Assembly (NCBI GenBank): GCA_007120385.1
Contig: SKNT01000208.1
Span: 1 to 50,839, forward strand
Direction of reading: 5' to 3'
DNA from: Balneolales bacterium
GTDB taxonomy: Bacteria; Bacteroidota; Rhodothermia; Balneolales; Natronogracilivirgulaceae
Length of the DNA stretch: 50,839 nt
Positions within the stretch are counted from its first letter, which is position 1; every line of letters starts with the position of its first letter. Of this stretch, positions 16,551 through 25,815 are shown in pieces. A program made the translations under genes and the position numbers. The notes under the pieces are model-generated. The model saw only the letters and a program-made list of their open reading frames with translations. It did no database searches and was not told the DNA's origin.

Positions 16551-18389
16551 ATGAGTGAATCAGAAAAACCCGCAAAAATATTCAATCTGGATCTGGAGCT
16601 CGAAGGAGCTGTTCGGAAAAAACTGTTCCGCGTTGCCCGGAAACCTCTGGAACGCCTGCTCTCTTTTCATGGTCTGAACAATCTGTACAATGAGGCGCTC
16701 CATTATCAGACCGACCTGGCGTTTTATGACAAGCTGCTGGACAGGATGAACGTCAGCTACCACATTTCGGAACGGGATTTGAGCCGTATTCCGAAGGAGG
16801 GTCGGATTATCGTGGTAGCCAATCATCCATTCGGCGGCCTTGAGGGAATTATCCTGGCATCCATTCTCCGTTCCGCCAGGGAAGACTCCAAAATCCTGGC
16901 CAACTACCTGCTGGAATGCATCCCCGAGCTCCGGGATGTTTTCTTTTTTGTGGATCCTTTTGGTGGCAGCGCATCGGCCCGTGCCAACCTTTCATCCATG
17001 AAGAAATCAATCCAGTGGCTGCGCGATGAGCACATGCTGGGAATATTCCCGGCCGGTGAGGTGGCACATTTTTCCCTCAAGAAACGAAAAGTTGTGGAAT
17101 CGGAGTGGGCAGCGTCGGTTGCAACCCTGATCCGCAAATCGGAGGCACCTGTTCTGCCGATTTATTTTGACGGTGTGAACGGCACATTTTTCCAGATGAT
17201 GGGGATGCTTCATCCGCGCCTGCGCACGGCCATGCTTCCTAAAGAGCTGATCAACAAGAAGGGTCGTGAAATTGACATTTGCATCGGGAAGGTGATCGGT
17301 TACAATAAGCTGAAATCCTTCGAAAGCGACGGGGAGATGATCAGTTATCTGCGTGAACGCACATTCATGCTGCAAAATCGCAGCGGCGAAGATGCCACTT
17401 CAACGGATGCACCCGTCTCCTTCAATGTCACTGGTGAGACTATGGAACCCATTGTGGATCCGGTGCCGCCCGAAGAGATCGAGAAGGAAATCTGCAACCT
17501 GCCGCCATCCCAGAAACTTCTGGAAAGCGGCGAGTTCGATATATACCACGCCGTTAAAAAGCAGACACCCAAGCTGATTCATGAAATAGGCAGGTTGCGT
17601 GAAGTGACGTTCCGTGGAACTCTTGAAGGAACCGGCAAATCAATCGATCTGGATCCTTTTGACGAATACTATGTGCATCTGTTTGTCTGGAACCGGGAAA
17701 AAAAGGAAATTGTTGGTTCGTACCGGATTGGCCGGACAGACAACATCATAAAGAGATTCGGGAAGAGGGGGCTGTACACCACCACCCTGTTCAATATCAA
17801 GAGCACGCTGTTTGACCAGATCAATCCCGCGCTTGAGATGGGCAGATCATTCGTGCGACCCGAATATCAGCGCAGTTTCGCCCCGCTTCTGCTGCTCTGG
17901 AAAGGCATTGGCCATTATGTGGTCAAGTACCCGAAATACAAAGTGCTTTTCGGTCCCGTGAGCATCAGCAGCGAATATCACTCCATGTCACGTCATCTCA
18001 TGGTCTCCTTCCTGAAGCTCCACAACTACCTTCCGGATATGGCCCGCATGGTGAAACCCAAAACCCCCTACCGCGGTCGCCGTGTCAAGGGCATGGATCC
18101 CAAGTACCGCACCATGATCCGCAGCCTTGAAGATGTATCCGAACTCATATCCGAGTTTGAAAGCGACAACAAAGGAGTGCCAATCTTGCTGAAGCAATAC
18201 CTCAAACTGGGAGGCAAACTGCTGGGATTCAATGTGGATCCGGACTTTAGCGATGTCCTGGACGGACTGATCCTGGTGGATCTGACAAAAACCGATCCCA
18301 CCATCCTCAAACGCTATATGGGAGACGAGGGGCTGGCCGGTTTCAAGGAGTATCACAGCGAGAAGAAGGAAGAGGAAATGGCTCTTTGA
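16551..18389 (+). CDS. OlsF-like bifunctional acyltransferase (PlsC-like plus GNAT-like)
   Basis: The protein is 612 residues. The N-terminal half is a lysophospholipid-acyltransferase-type domain with NHPFGGLEG (91-99, His92 catalytic, Glu in place of the usual Asp) and FPAGE (166-170). The C-terminal half, after a proline-rich linker near 300-320, resembles the hemolysin/OlsB acyltransferase family: IGRLREVTFRGT, DPFDEYYVHLFVWNREK, IVGSYRIG, and a conserved FGPVSISSEY stretch. Fusion in this order matches OlsF, where the C-terminal domain N-acylates an amino acid and the N-terminal domain adds the second acyl chain, giving ornithine or related aminolipids. The product here could be an ornithine, glycine or other aminolipid. 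The enzyme would act at the inner face of the cytoplasmic membrane. It stands alone on its strand. Confidence 0.8.
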   Translation: MSESEKPAKIFNLDLELEGAVRKKLFRVARKPLERLLSFHGLNNLYNEALHYQTDLAFYDKLLDRMNVSYHISERDLSRIPKEGRIIVVANHPFGGLEGIILASILRSAREDSKILANYLLECIPELRDVFFFVDPFGGSASARANLSSMKKSIQWLRDEHMLGIFPAGEVAHFSLKKRKVVESEWAASVATLIRKSEAPVLPIYFDGVNGTFFQMMGMLHPRLRTAMLPKELINKKGREIDICIGKVIGYNKLKSFESDGEMISYLRERTFMLQNRSGEDATSTDAPVSFNVTGETMEPIVDPVPPEEIEKEICNLPPSQKLLESGEFDIYHAVKKQTPKLIHEIGRLREVTFRGTLEGTGKSIDLDPFDEYYVHLFVWNREKKEIVGSYRIGRTDNIIKRFGKRGLYTTTLFNIKSTLFDQINPALEMGRSFVRPEYQRSFAPLLLLWKGIGHYVVKYPKYKVLFGPVSISSEYHSMSRHLMVSFLKLHNYLPDMARMVKPKTPYRGRRVKGMDPKYRTMIRSLEDVSELISEFESDNKGVPILLKQYLKLGGKLLGFNVDPDFSDVLDGLILVDLTKTDPTILKRYMGDEGLAGFKEYHSEKKEEEMAL

Positions 18390-18406
18390 GGCAGGGTGTT
18401 GCCATG

Positions 18407-19753
18407 CTATGGCTGTTGCGCCATTTCGTTCAGGAAAGGGAATACAGGCGCCTGGGGATCGCCGTGGAACTCGAAGTAGAGCTGGCCTTCTCTGCGGGGA
18501 AATCTGATCCGGAAAAGTCCTTCAACTCCGTCGATGAAATCATTGAACGCCGCGCTGGTTCGGGTGAAAGTTATGGCGCCCTCCATATTGTGGGCACGCT
18601 CACCGGGCGACAGGGCCACCACAGCGTGCAGTTTTGCATCAAAAGGGTCCGTTGATATCACGGTGTTGTCTATCCGGAGTGTGTCGTTTCTGGTGTTCCA
18701 GTTGGCCCGGATTGAATTAACCGGCAGTTCGTTTTCCGGCAGACCAAACATGCCCAGCAGCATTCCATACTCTTGAATTAATTTATTGGATGGATACCAC
18801 CGGATATTCCCAAGATAAGCGGTCGTTTCTCCGGGCATCAACAGCGGATGCCGGTCTGCCTCACGGATTTCATAGCCGACATTGCTGGTAACCGAGAGTG
18901 TGTCCATGGAAAAACGGCCCAGTTTGTGAGGAAGAGGCAGCCGTGTCAGTTCACGGGTTGCTGCTTGCAGCATGTAGTTCACCTGTGATGATTCGGGCTC
19001 CCATGGCCAGCCATCATCTCCGTAGCTGAATTCACCGTTTCCGCGTAAATATAGATCGGGTGCGGTTATGCGGAGGGAGTTGAGTGTTGCTATTTTCCGG
19101 TCAGCCAGATAGCGTATCTGCAGGGCGACCTGATCCATATTGTCGGGGAAACGGTATCCGGAAAAAACGGGAAGAGCTGCAAGCTGCTCCGGGATCTCCT
19201 CATGAAACTCGATCTCATCCAGGCTGATACTGATGCGGTGGTTGTTTTTTGGGGGCACCTGGCTGTCGGCAATCTGCACGAGCTCATCCATCCGCCCATT
19301 GTAAAGAAACCGGGCTCTCCGAATCTTCATGCTCTCACCGAAGAGCCATTGGAAGGCATCGTCATCATGCCGATATGATACTTCAGCTCTTTCCTGCAAA
19401 TCATGGATTACGAGGTTCTCCAATCGAATACGGAAGGAATATATGTGCGGCAGAGGATCATGCGAGCCCTTCCGGAGAACACGCCAGAGATCGGCATGGG
19501 TCAGGGAACCGGTAATGCTTTCAATCTCGGTTGTGCGGTCTTGTTGCCTGAAAGAGAGATGTTTTATGGTCAGCGACCCAAATGCAGGATTGACGGAAAT
19601 CTTCTCATAACTGTAATCCATCTGGTCATGGGCATGCGCGATCCGGTCAAACTGCTGCGTGACCAGGGTCGACAGATAACGTCCGGCAGCCCAGTTGAGG
19701 AGGAAAACTAATCCTGCAAGCAGCAACAGAGAGATAATCAGCTTGGTTCTCAT
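18407..19753 (-). CDS. Membrane-anchored AsmA-like protein, function unknown
   Basis: The protein is 448 residues. A single N-terminal hydrophobic segment (residues 5-24) is followed by a long, strand-rich soluble region, the layout of AsmA-type proteins anchored in the inner membrane and reaching into the periplasm. Repeated short beta segments of the type SLTIKHLSFRQQDRTTEI and TLNSLRITAPDLYLRGNGEF look like the repeating-groove fold used to bridge lipids between membranes. I cannot assign a family with certainty, and no catalytic motif is seen. It follows hisS on the same strand with 116 bases between, and converges on the acyltransferase gene 17 bases away. A link to the acyltransferase lipids is tempting but rests only on proximity. 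Confidence 0.6.
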   Translation of the reverse strand: MRTKLIISLLLLAGLVFLLNWAAGRYLSTLVTQQFDRIAHAHDQMDYSYEKISVNPAFGSLTIKHLSFRQQDRTTEIESITGSLTHADLWRVLRKGSHDPLPHIYSFRIRLENLVIHDLQERAEVSYRHDDDAFQWLFGESMKIRRARFLYNGRMDELVQIADSQVPPKNNHRISISLDEIEFHEEIPEQLAALPVFSGYRFPDNMDQVALQIRYLADRKIATLNSLRITAPDLYLRGNGEFSYGDDGWPWEPESSQVNYMLQAATRELTRLPLPHKLGRFSMDTLSVTSNVGYEIREADRHPLLMPGETTAYLGNIRWYPSNKLIQEYGMLLGMFGLPENELPVNSIRANWNTRNDTLRIDNTVISTDPFDAKLHAVVALSPGERAHNMEGAITFTRTSAAFNDFIDGVEGLFRIRFPRREGQLYFEFHGDPQAPVFPFLNEMAQQP

Positions 19754-19808
19754 ATCAGACCGACTCAGACCGTCTGGCCATTGTGGTTGTAACCGGGGGA
19801 TTCTGTCC

Positions 19809-19878
19809 CGGTGTTCATGTTATGTAATTATGTGAAAACAGTGGCTATTCCGCCTGGAGATGACGGTGTTCATGTTAT
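19809..19878. repeat. 15-bp direct repeat around the hisS stop
   Basis: CGGTGTTCATGTTAT occurs at 19809-19823 and again at 19864-19878, where it overlaps the hisS stop codon. The spacing is 55 bases. A small local duplication is the simplest reading. Confidence 0.8.
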
Positions 19879-21132
19879 TGCAACACGATCCGCAATTTCA
19901 GCACTTTTCACCTGCGATTCCTCGCTTTTTACCATATCCCGCAGTGTAAACAGGTTTTCCTGCAACTCCTGCTCCCCGACTATCACCGTAAACCTGGCCT
20001 GCTGGCGGTTGGCATCTTTCATCTGCGCCTTGAGCGAGCGGCCGGAATAGTCCATAGTACAAACGAGTCCGGTATTTCGCAACTCCGGCATTTTTTTCAG
20101 AGCCCAGCGAGCCGCTTCTTCGCCTCGAGTGACAAAATAGATGTCCGGACCGGCGGGTTGTGCCAATGAGATGCCCAGCGCTTCGCAGGCGATCATCAGC
20201 CGTTCGATGCCGCAGGCGAAACCGACAGCCGGGGTGGACGGACCGCCTACTTCCTCAATCAGCAGATCGTAGCGTCCGCCGCCGCCCAGAGCATCCTGTG
20301 AGCCGAGGTCCGGGCTGGTGAGTTCAAACGCGGTTTCTGTGTAGTAGTCAAGTCCCCGCACAAGGAAAGGATCCACATCGTAAGGTATGTCCATCTGATC
20401 AAGCAGCTCGCGGACCGATTCAAAGTGAGCAAGGGAGGTCGCACTGAGGTAATCGGTGATTTTCGGAGCGCCCGCCTTGAGCGGCTGGTCCTGTTCCTCC
20501 TTGGAGTCGAGGATGCGCATGGGATTGGTTTCCAACCGGTTGCGCGAAATGTCGCTGAGCTTGCCGGCCAGCGGCTTGAAGTAGGCATGCAGCGCCTTGC
20601 GGTAGGCTTCCCGTGAGGAGGGGTCGCCGACGGAATTGAGCTTTAAAGAGGTGTTTTGGATGCCGATCTGCCTGTATATCGCGGTCATGAATGCGATGAT
20701 CTCAACATCGGCAATGGCGCCGGATGCACCGATCAACTCGGCGCCGAACTGGTGAAACTGGCGCTGGCGGCCCTTCTGCGGTCTTTCCGCCCGGAAAAAA
20801 GGTCCGATGTAGTAAAGCCGCTGGGTCCCGCCACGCTGTGCAAGATGGTGCTGCACAAAAGCGCGGGCAACCGGCGCGGTTCCCTCCGGTCTGAGCACAT
20901 AATGGTCCTCCCCGCGGTCAAAGGTGAACATCTCCTTGCTCACGATGTCCGTAAGCTGTCCCACACCCCTGGCAATCAGCTCGGTCTGCTCCAGGACGGG
21001 CGTCCGGATCTCCTGGAAGTGATACCGGCGGGCGGTTTCATGGATCAGTGCTTCCAGCGCCTGCCACTGCTCAATTTCGCCGGGGAGCAGGTCGGTCATC
21101 CCATGGTGGGTGCTAAAGGTGGATTTGCTCAT
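19870..21132 (-). CDS. hisS: Histidyl-tRNA synthetase
   Basis: The protein is 420 residues, the usual length. It charges tRNA-His in the cytosol. Class II aminoacyl-tRNA synthetase signatures appear in order: GMTDLLPGE at the start, motif 2 FRAERPQKGRQRQFHQFG, the histidine-specific LVRGLDYYTETAFE, motif-3-like GFACGIERL, and a C-terminal anticodon-binding alpha/beta domain with GLVCTMDYSGRSLKAQMKDANR. The start at 21132 gives a standard N-terminus. A TATCTTTG -7 element lies 61 bases upstream. The C-terminus ends in a Lys/Glu/Ser-rich tail that partly repeats (KSEESQVKSAE). Confidence 0.97.
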   Translation of the reverse strand: MSKSTFSTHHGMTDLLPGEIEQWQALEALIHETARRYHFQEIRTPVLEQTELIARGVGQLTDIVSKEMFTFDRGEDHYVLRPEGTAPVARAFVQHHLAQRGGTQRLYYIGPFFRAERPQKGRQRQFHQFGAELIGASGAIADVEIIAFMTAIYRQIGIQNTSLKLNSVGDPSSREAYRKALHAYFKPLAGKLSDISRNRLETNPMRILDSKEEQDQPLKAGAPKITDYLSATSLAHFESVRELLDQMDIPYDVDPFLVRGLDYYTETAFELTSPDLGSQDALGGGGRYDLLIEEVGGPSTPAVGFACGIERLMIACEALGISLAQPAGPDIYFVTRGEEAARWALKKMPELRNTGLVCTMDYSGRSLKAQMKDANRQQARFTVIVGEQELQENLFTLRDMVKSEESQVKSAEIADRVAIT

Positions 21133-21193
21133 TTGGAATGATTCGGAGTTTTATTCAAATAATCATCTCATTGCAGGCAGACTGCGATCGGCT

Positions 21194-21201
21194 CAAAGAT
21201 A
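21194..21201 (-). promoter_or_regulatory. Candidate -7 element for hisS
   Basis: The minus strand reads TATCTTTG, matching TAnnTTTG, 61 bases before the hisS ATG. TTG triplets lie upstream, but at shorter spacing than the usual -33. Confidence 0.4.
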
Positions 21202-21260
21202 AGACAATCGCAACACAATTCCTTTGGATGGTACCGGTTTTGCCGGATGTCGGTGGTGCC

Positions 21261-22751
21261 TCAACCTCGGTATCTGCGGAAGATCATCGCAATCAGATCA
21301 CGCATGAAATTCTGGAGGTCTTCTGATAGATTCAGCACAAAAAGGCCGGTTGTGGAGATGGCAAGCGCAACAGCGGTACGCAGCACCAGATCCACCGGCC
21401 AGAAGGTGATTTCCGGTATGCCCCATGCAATAAGGAGGGCAGTGATCAGGACCGCAACACCCATCAGGTTCTTCTTGCTGAAGGGGTGGATGTGCATCCG
21501 GACCTGCACATAAATGGCGTAGGTGGCATTGTGGATAAGAACGGAGAGGGCGGTGGCCATCGCCGCGCCGGTAATGCCGAACAGGGGAATGAAGATGAGA
21601 TTGGTGCCGATGGTGAGAAGCACAAGCAGCAGTGTGGCATACAGATCGAACCGGTACCATTCGGAGGTACGGATAATGGCGGCATTGAGTCCGGCGGTCA
21701 TGTCTATCATCTTGGCCAGTCCAATGAACAGGAACACATAAGCGCCGGCATGATATTCCTGCGGAAGAAACTGGTACACGTGGTCCAGGTTGACACCGAT
21801 GATGATGAAGATGATGCCGCCAACGAGCATCTGATTGATGGAGCTTTTGGTGTAGATCTGGGAAATGGTTTCGAGATCCTTCTTGTACTGCGCCTCGGCA
21901 ATCAGCGGCTGGGATATTTTCATCAGCGCCTTGGCCGGGATCTTGATCATGGTGGCCAGGTAGAGGCTGACGGCGTAGACCGCGGTCTCGGCCAGGGTGG
22001 TCATGCCGCCAACCATGAGCATGTCAATGTTGCCAAGCGTCATGGCCGTAACGCTTCCAAGGAAGGCGTAAGCCGCGTATTCTGCCATCCCCCTGATGCG
22101 GGGCCGTGTCAGTATGCTGAAATCCGGGATGATGAACAGCTGTCTCTTGTATCCGATGTATAGCAGCATCAGGAGGGTCTGGAGCCCGAATGTGCCCACG
22201 AACAACCACATGAACAGGCCGAACGGTACATATCCGAAATAGTAAATCAGTACGACGGCCGTCTGGAACAGCCGGAGCAGGATATCCTGGAAAAAGGTGG
22301 CAACGACGGTGTCGAAGAGCGAGCGGATGTAGCTCTCCAGGATATGGAAGTAGAGGATGAAGAGGAGCAGCGGGAAAAGCAGCAGGTAATAGTCGCCGAA
22401 CAGGGCGCTTTCATCCGAATAAAATTGGATCACAGGCGACTGGAATATCCAGCCAAGCAGACTCAGCAGCACGTAGCCGGTCAGCGGGATGGCCGCGGCA
22501 AGGAACAGGAACCCGTAGTGGCGGCGCCCGGGGTTGCGGAACAGTGGGAAGAAGCGTATGGTCACATTGCCCATTCCCAGACTTGCCACCTGCGCCCCGA
22601 TGATACCGATGGAGATCATGACCCGCGTGAGGCCGAACTGCTCCGCTTCCAGCACATACGGGAACAGCCAGATGACGTTCACGAATCCGATCAGCGCTCC
22701 GGCATAGGAGTATATCGTATTGGCAAAGCTCTGTCTAAGAATCACACCCAT
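21261..22751 (-). CDS. Polysaccharide/lipid flippase, Wzx-like (MOP superfamily)
   Basis: The protein is 496 residues with 12 to 14 hydrophobic segments spread over its whole length and short charged loops, which is the oligosaccharide-flippase layout. The N-terminus NTIYSYAGALIGFVNVIWLFPYVL and the region MLMVGGMTTLAETAVYAVSLYLA are typical. Such proteins move lipid-linked saccharides from the inner to the outer leaflet of the cytoplasmic membrane. It is the last gene of a five-gene minus-strand cassette with YfhO, two glycosyltransferases and a methyltransferase, and no Wzy polymerase is present. So the cargo is probably a short lipid-linked glycan or a single-sugar lipid. The substrate is inferred only from context. 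Confidence 0.87.
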   Translation of the reverse strand: MGVILRQSFANTIYSYAGALIGFVNVIWLFPYVLEAEQFGLTRVMISIGIIGAQVASLGMGNVTIRFFPLFRNPGRRHYGFLFLAAAIPLTGYVLLSLLGWIFQSPVIQFYSDESALFGDYYLLLFPLLLFILYFHILESYIRSLFDTVVATFFQDILLRLFQTAVVLIYYFGYVPFGLFMWLFVGTFGLQTLLMLLYIGYKRQLFIIPDFSILTRPRIRGMAEYAAYAFLGSVTAMTLGNIDMLMVGGMTTLAETAVYAVSLYLATMIKIPAKALMKISQPLIAEAQYKKDLETISQIYTKSSINQMLVGGIIFIIIGVNLDHVYQFLPQEYHAGAYVFLFIGLAKMIDMTAGLNAAIIRTSEWYRFDLYATLLLVLLTIGTNLIFIPLFGITGAAMATALSVLIHNATYAIYVQVRMHIHPFSKKNLMGVAVLITALLIAWGIPEITFWPVDLVLRTAVALAISTTGLFVLNLSEDLQNFMRDLIAMIFRRYRG

Positions 22752-22798
22752 CTGAGGCGACCTGATTTCGGATGTCCCAAAATTGCGTTATTGCTGAA

Positions 22799-23698
22799 TT
22801 AAGAAGTGTGTGCACGATTTGCAGCGATTTTTTCCCGCATCCTGCGGTATCTCAATTTCCGGATAAATATACGTTGTGCCGGAGTAACATACTGCTCCGG
22901 TTTTTTCAGCGCCGCCTTCAGATAACCGAGGTAGCTCCAAAGGGTAGAGATGACAAACGGCTTCATCCGGAATCGCTTTGCGGATGCGACCAGTGAGATG
23001 ACCGGACCGTAGCCAAGGCGGTAAAACATCTCGCCGGTCATTTTATGCAGCCGGAGCGGAGGTGTTTTGGCACCGGTGGGGCGACGGTGGGTGACCACCA
23101 GGTCCGGCAGCACGCGGATCTTCCAGCCGTGGTATTCTGCCAACAGTTCATCCAGCGTGTCCCAGCCGTAGATCGAGGGCAGTCCGCCAATATCCCGGTA
23201 ACAGGCCATGCGATAGGTTTTGATGGGGCCCCGGACATGGTACAGATCGGTCAGCTTCTCCACCTCGCGTTGTTCCGTCTCCCTGCCGGCTGGATCCTGC
23301 ACGGGAACGGCGCAGACACCCCCGCAAATGCCCGTTTCGGGCTCGTCGATAAGTTGCTGCAAGACCCGCTGGAAGTAGTCGGGAGGCAGAATCAGATCGG
23401 CATCAAGCTTGACAACGGCATCCCAGGTGTTGTCAGGGAACCGGTCAAGACCGTAGCGGAATGTTTCGACCACCTTGGAGCCGATTTGATGATGCGGCTC
23501 ACCGGGACGCTCCACAACATGGATCCAGTCGTGAGCGGCTGCCAGCCGTCGCGCAATCTCTGCCGTGCTGTCATCAGACCCGTCATCCACAATGACAAAA
23601 GCATCGGGCCTCCATGTCTGTGAGATCACGGAGCGCATGAAATCCTCGAGGAACGGCTCTTCGTTGTGGGCGGGCGTAATAATTCCGTAAGAAAGCAT
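22799..23698 (-). CDS. Family 2 glycosyltransferase
   Basis: The protein is 299 residues. It has the GT-A fold signatures GIITPAHNEEPFLEDFMRSV at the start, VDDGSDDSTAEIA for nucleotide-sugar contact, and the metal-binding DXD within LDADLILP. A C-terminal amphipathic region without strong membrane segments (RFRMKPFVISTLWSYLGYL) may rest on the inner membrane. It transfers a sugar from a nucleotide donor to a lipid or glycan acceptor in the cytosol. It follows the methyltransferase gene by 67 bases and precedes the flippase by 47 bases, so it is part of the same cassette. Donor and acceptor cannot be read from the sequence. Confidence 0.93.
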   Translation of the reverse strand: MLSYGIITPAHNEEPFLEDFMRSVISQTWRPDAFVIVDDGSDDSTAEIARRLAAAHDWIHVVERPGEPHHQIGSKVVETFRYGLDRFPDNTWDAVVKLDADLILPPDYFQRVLQQLIDEPETGICGGVCAVPVQDPAGRETEQREVEKLTDLYHVRGPIKTYRMACYRDIGGLPSIYGWDTLDELLAEYHGWKIRVLPDLVVTHRRPTGAKTPPLRLHKMTGEMFYRLGYGPVISLVASAKRFRMKPFVISTLWSYLGYLKAALKKPEQYVTPAQRIFIRKLRYRRMREKIAANRAHTS

Positions 23699-23765
23699 GA
23701 CGTTTCAGTAGTCAGTCCAAAACCGTAAATAATAGTAAAAAAATAAGTAGCAAGCACTTCCGGCG

Positions 23766-24290
23766 CTAATTGCGCACCGCTTCCACAATATACCAGCGCG
23801 GTGTGAACAATCGAAGAAGGGGCCGGAAACCCGGCTTCAGAACAGGATTCGTCCATTTGTCGCGACGGACGATCTTCCAGCCGGCATGGTCCAGCAGCCA
23901 GTCGAACTGCCAGTCTTCAAACTCGTGGAAGTGGCGGTCCCACGGATCGCTCTTGCTGCGATAGGCCGGGGCAAACCAGAGCCGCAGCGGCACCGATGCA
24001 AAAAGACGGTTCGCCGGCAGCTTCTCCAGCACGCCCAGGGGATTGAGCAGGTGCTCGAATATTTCGAACGCAGTGCAGATATCGGCCTGGTATTCGGCCA
24101 CTTTCTCCGGTTCCCTGTCCAGATCGAAGCCGGTATTCAACACCCGGTACCCCTCTTTCCTGAGGATGGCCGAAAAGGGGTTGTCCGCACCGAGATCAAG
24201 GATGGTCTGATCTTTTTCGATGCGGTTCTCCATGAAATCAAGTGTGAGGCGGTAGCGGCGCTGGTGCGGATCGTAGGGGATGAGCGGCAT
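23766..24290 (-). CDS. Class I SAM-dependent methyltransferase
   Basis: The protein is 174 residues from the ATG at 24290. The longer frame to 24461 overlaps the glycosyltransferase gene and adds no domain. Motif I is TILDLGADNPF, a variant of the DxGxG SAM loop with GADN. An acidic residue at the end of the next strand fits GFDLDRE, and ICTAFEIFEHLLNP corresponds to the family's conserved post-motif stretch. It probably methylates a glycan or lipid intermediate, judging by its place between two glycosyltransferase genes. It is short for the family, with a compact C-terminal part. A non-catalytic role is possible but less likely. Confidence 0.8.
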   Translation of the reverse strand: MPLIPYDPHQRRYRLTLDFMENRIEKDQTILDLGADNPFSAILRKEGYRVLNTGFDLDREPEKVAEYQADICTAFEIFEHLLNPLGVLEKLPANRLFASVPLRLWFAPAYRSKSDPWDRHFHEFEDWQFDWLLDHAGWKIVRRDKWTNPVLKPGFRPLLRLFTPRWYIVEAVRN

Positions 24291-24351
24291 GGTTTCAGGT
24301 GGATTGTGTGTCGAATGGCTATTGTTTATTGTGGTTTCGGACCAGTGTTTG

Positions 24352-25815
24352 TCACTCCTCAGGCGTTTCCTGCACCCGGCGGAAATCCGGTTCCGGCAAC
24401 GGCGTGCCATGTACCAGTGCGGCCAGGCGCCGGGTAAGCTGCTGTCTGGAAAAGGTTTCAATGGCTTGCGGGTCGGGCCCGGGGGAGGGCGCCGGGCTGC
24501 CGTGCTTTCTGCCGTCCATCAGCTCGTTGAGATAACGCATCAACCCTTCTTCATCCTCATAGGCGCACGTTCTGCCGATGCGGCAATATCGGACGATGGC
24601 AGCGGCATCGCCTTCGGGCGGACCGATAACCAGCACCGGCTTTCCGGCTTTCAGGTAGTCGTAGATTTTTCCGGGGATGAGGATGCGGCTGTCGTCGGAG
24701 CGGTGAACCACGACGAGGTTCAGGTCAGCCTGCTGCATGAGCGCTGTCGCCTCCCGGTGCGGCACGTATGGGTGGATGGCCATGCGGGAGCCCAGATTCA
24801 TCTTGTCCGACAGTTTTTGGATATCAGAATGTGTGGCACCAATGCATTCCAGGCGAATTGTGCCTTCGGGGTACCGGGACAGCACATGCAGCAGGCTGAC
24901 CGGCACCGACGTCTCGGTTATACTGCCGACGTGCCGGATGATGAAGGGCTGCCCGTCCTGCGAATGGCTGTCGCCGGCCCCGGCCGGACCTGTTGCGGCC
25001 AGCTTCTTTCCGGCGGCGCCACCCAGCGCGGCATTTTCACCGCGTCCGGCATCAGCCATGTCACCAAAATCATCGGGATCGAATCCGTTCGTGATCGTAT
25101 GGTACCGGCGATCCACCCTGAGCGAGAAGTAGCGTGCCGTACCTGGTGCCGTCACCGTGATTTCGTCAGCGAGGCGAAGTATCAAGGTTTCGAAGCGGGT
25201 ATCCAGCCTGCGGACAAACGGGGTTCTCGGGAGGGCGCGGTTGTAGTGGATGTCGGTCCAGGGATCGCGGAAATCGGCAATCCAGCGGATACCGGGACGT
25301 TTCCTTAGCGCCTTTCCGATGAAATGGGTGGAGTGGGGCGGACCGGTCGTAATCACCGTATCAATTTGGTACTCGCGGATGATCTTGCGGGCTTTTCTGA
25401 GAGCAAAGGGGACCCAGCCAATCCGTGCATCAGGGACAAACAGGTTGGCTCGGAGCCAGCGGGCAAGACGCTGCACCGGTCCGAGATCCCGGGAGCCCAG
25501 TACCGTGGCGGGATTGGCAGCCTGTTCCGGAGGGACCCCCGACATCCGGCTGTACACGCCAAATGGCTCCAGAGTGCGCGCATATGTGACGGTCACGCTA
25601 TCGGGTACATCCCGGATAAGAGACGTGTCGGTTATGGGATAGGTCGGATTGCTGCAGGTAAGCACCACGGGGTCCACACCATGCTCACGGAAGTACTTTA
25701 CGAACTTGAGGAACCGCTGCACACCCGCACCGCCGCTGGGCGGCCAGTAATATGTAATGACGAGCACACGTCGCCGGGTGCCCGTCCCGCCGGATATGTC
25801 GCTGTGACTCACCAT
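24352..25815 (-). CDS. Family 4-type glycosyltransferase
   Basis: The protein is 487 residues. The ATG at 25815 overlaps the stop of the upstream yfhO-like gene as ATGGTGA, a sign of translational coupling and the reason for this start. The GT-B fold is clear: VLVITYYWPPSGGAGVQRF at the N-terminus, TTGPPHSTHFIG, WIADFRDPW, and a C-terminal Rossmann half with FIIRHVGSI, LVVVHRSDDSRILIPGKIYDYL and KPVLVIGPPEGDA. Between the halves is an Ala/Gly-rich insertion (GRGENAALGGAAGKKL and following), about 30 residues, absent from typical members. It would add a sugar to the cassette's lipid-linked glycan in the cytosol. The C-terminal tail is proline-rich. Confidence 0.9.
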   Translation of the reverse strand: MVSHSDISGGTGTRRRVLVITYYWPPSGGAGVQRFLKFVKYFREHGVDPVVLTCSNPTYPITDTSLIRDVPDSVTVTYARTLEPFGVYSRMSGVPPEQAANPATVLGSRDLGPVQRLARWLRANLFVPDARIGWVPFALRKARKIIREYQIDTVITTGPPHSTHFIGKALRKRPGIRWIADFRDPWTDIHYNRALPRTPFVRRLDTRFETLILRLADEITVTAPGTARYFSLRVDRRYHTITNGFDPDDFGDMADAGRGENAALGGAAGKKLAATGPAGAGDSHSQDGQPFIIRHVGSITETSVPVSLLHVLSRYPEGTIRLECIGATHSDIQKLSDKMNLGSRMAIHPYVPHREATALMQQADLNLVVVHRSDDSRILIPGKIYDYLKAGKPVLVIGPPEGDAAAIVRYCRIGRTCAYEDEEGLMRYLNELMDGRKHGSPAPSPGPDPQAIETFSRQQLTRRLAALVHGTPLPEPDFRRVQETPEE

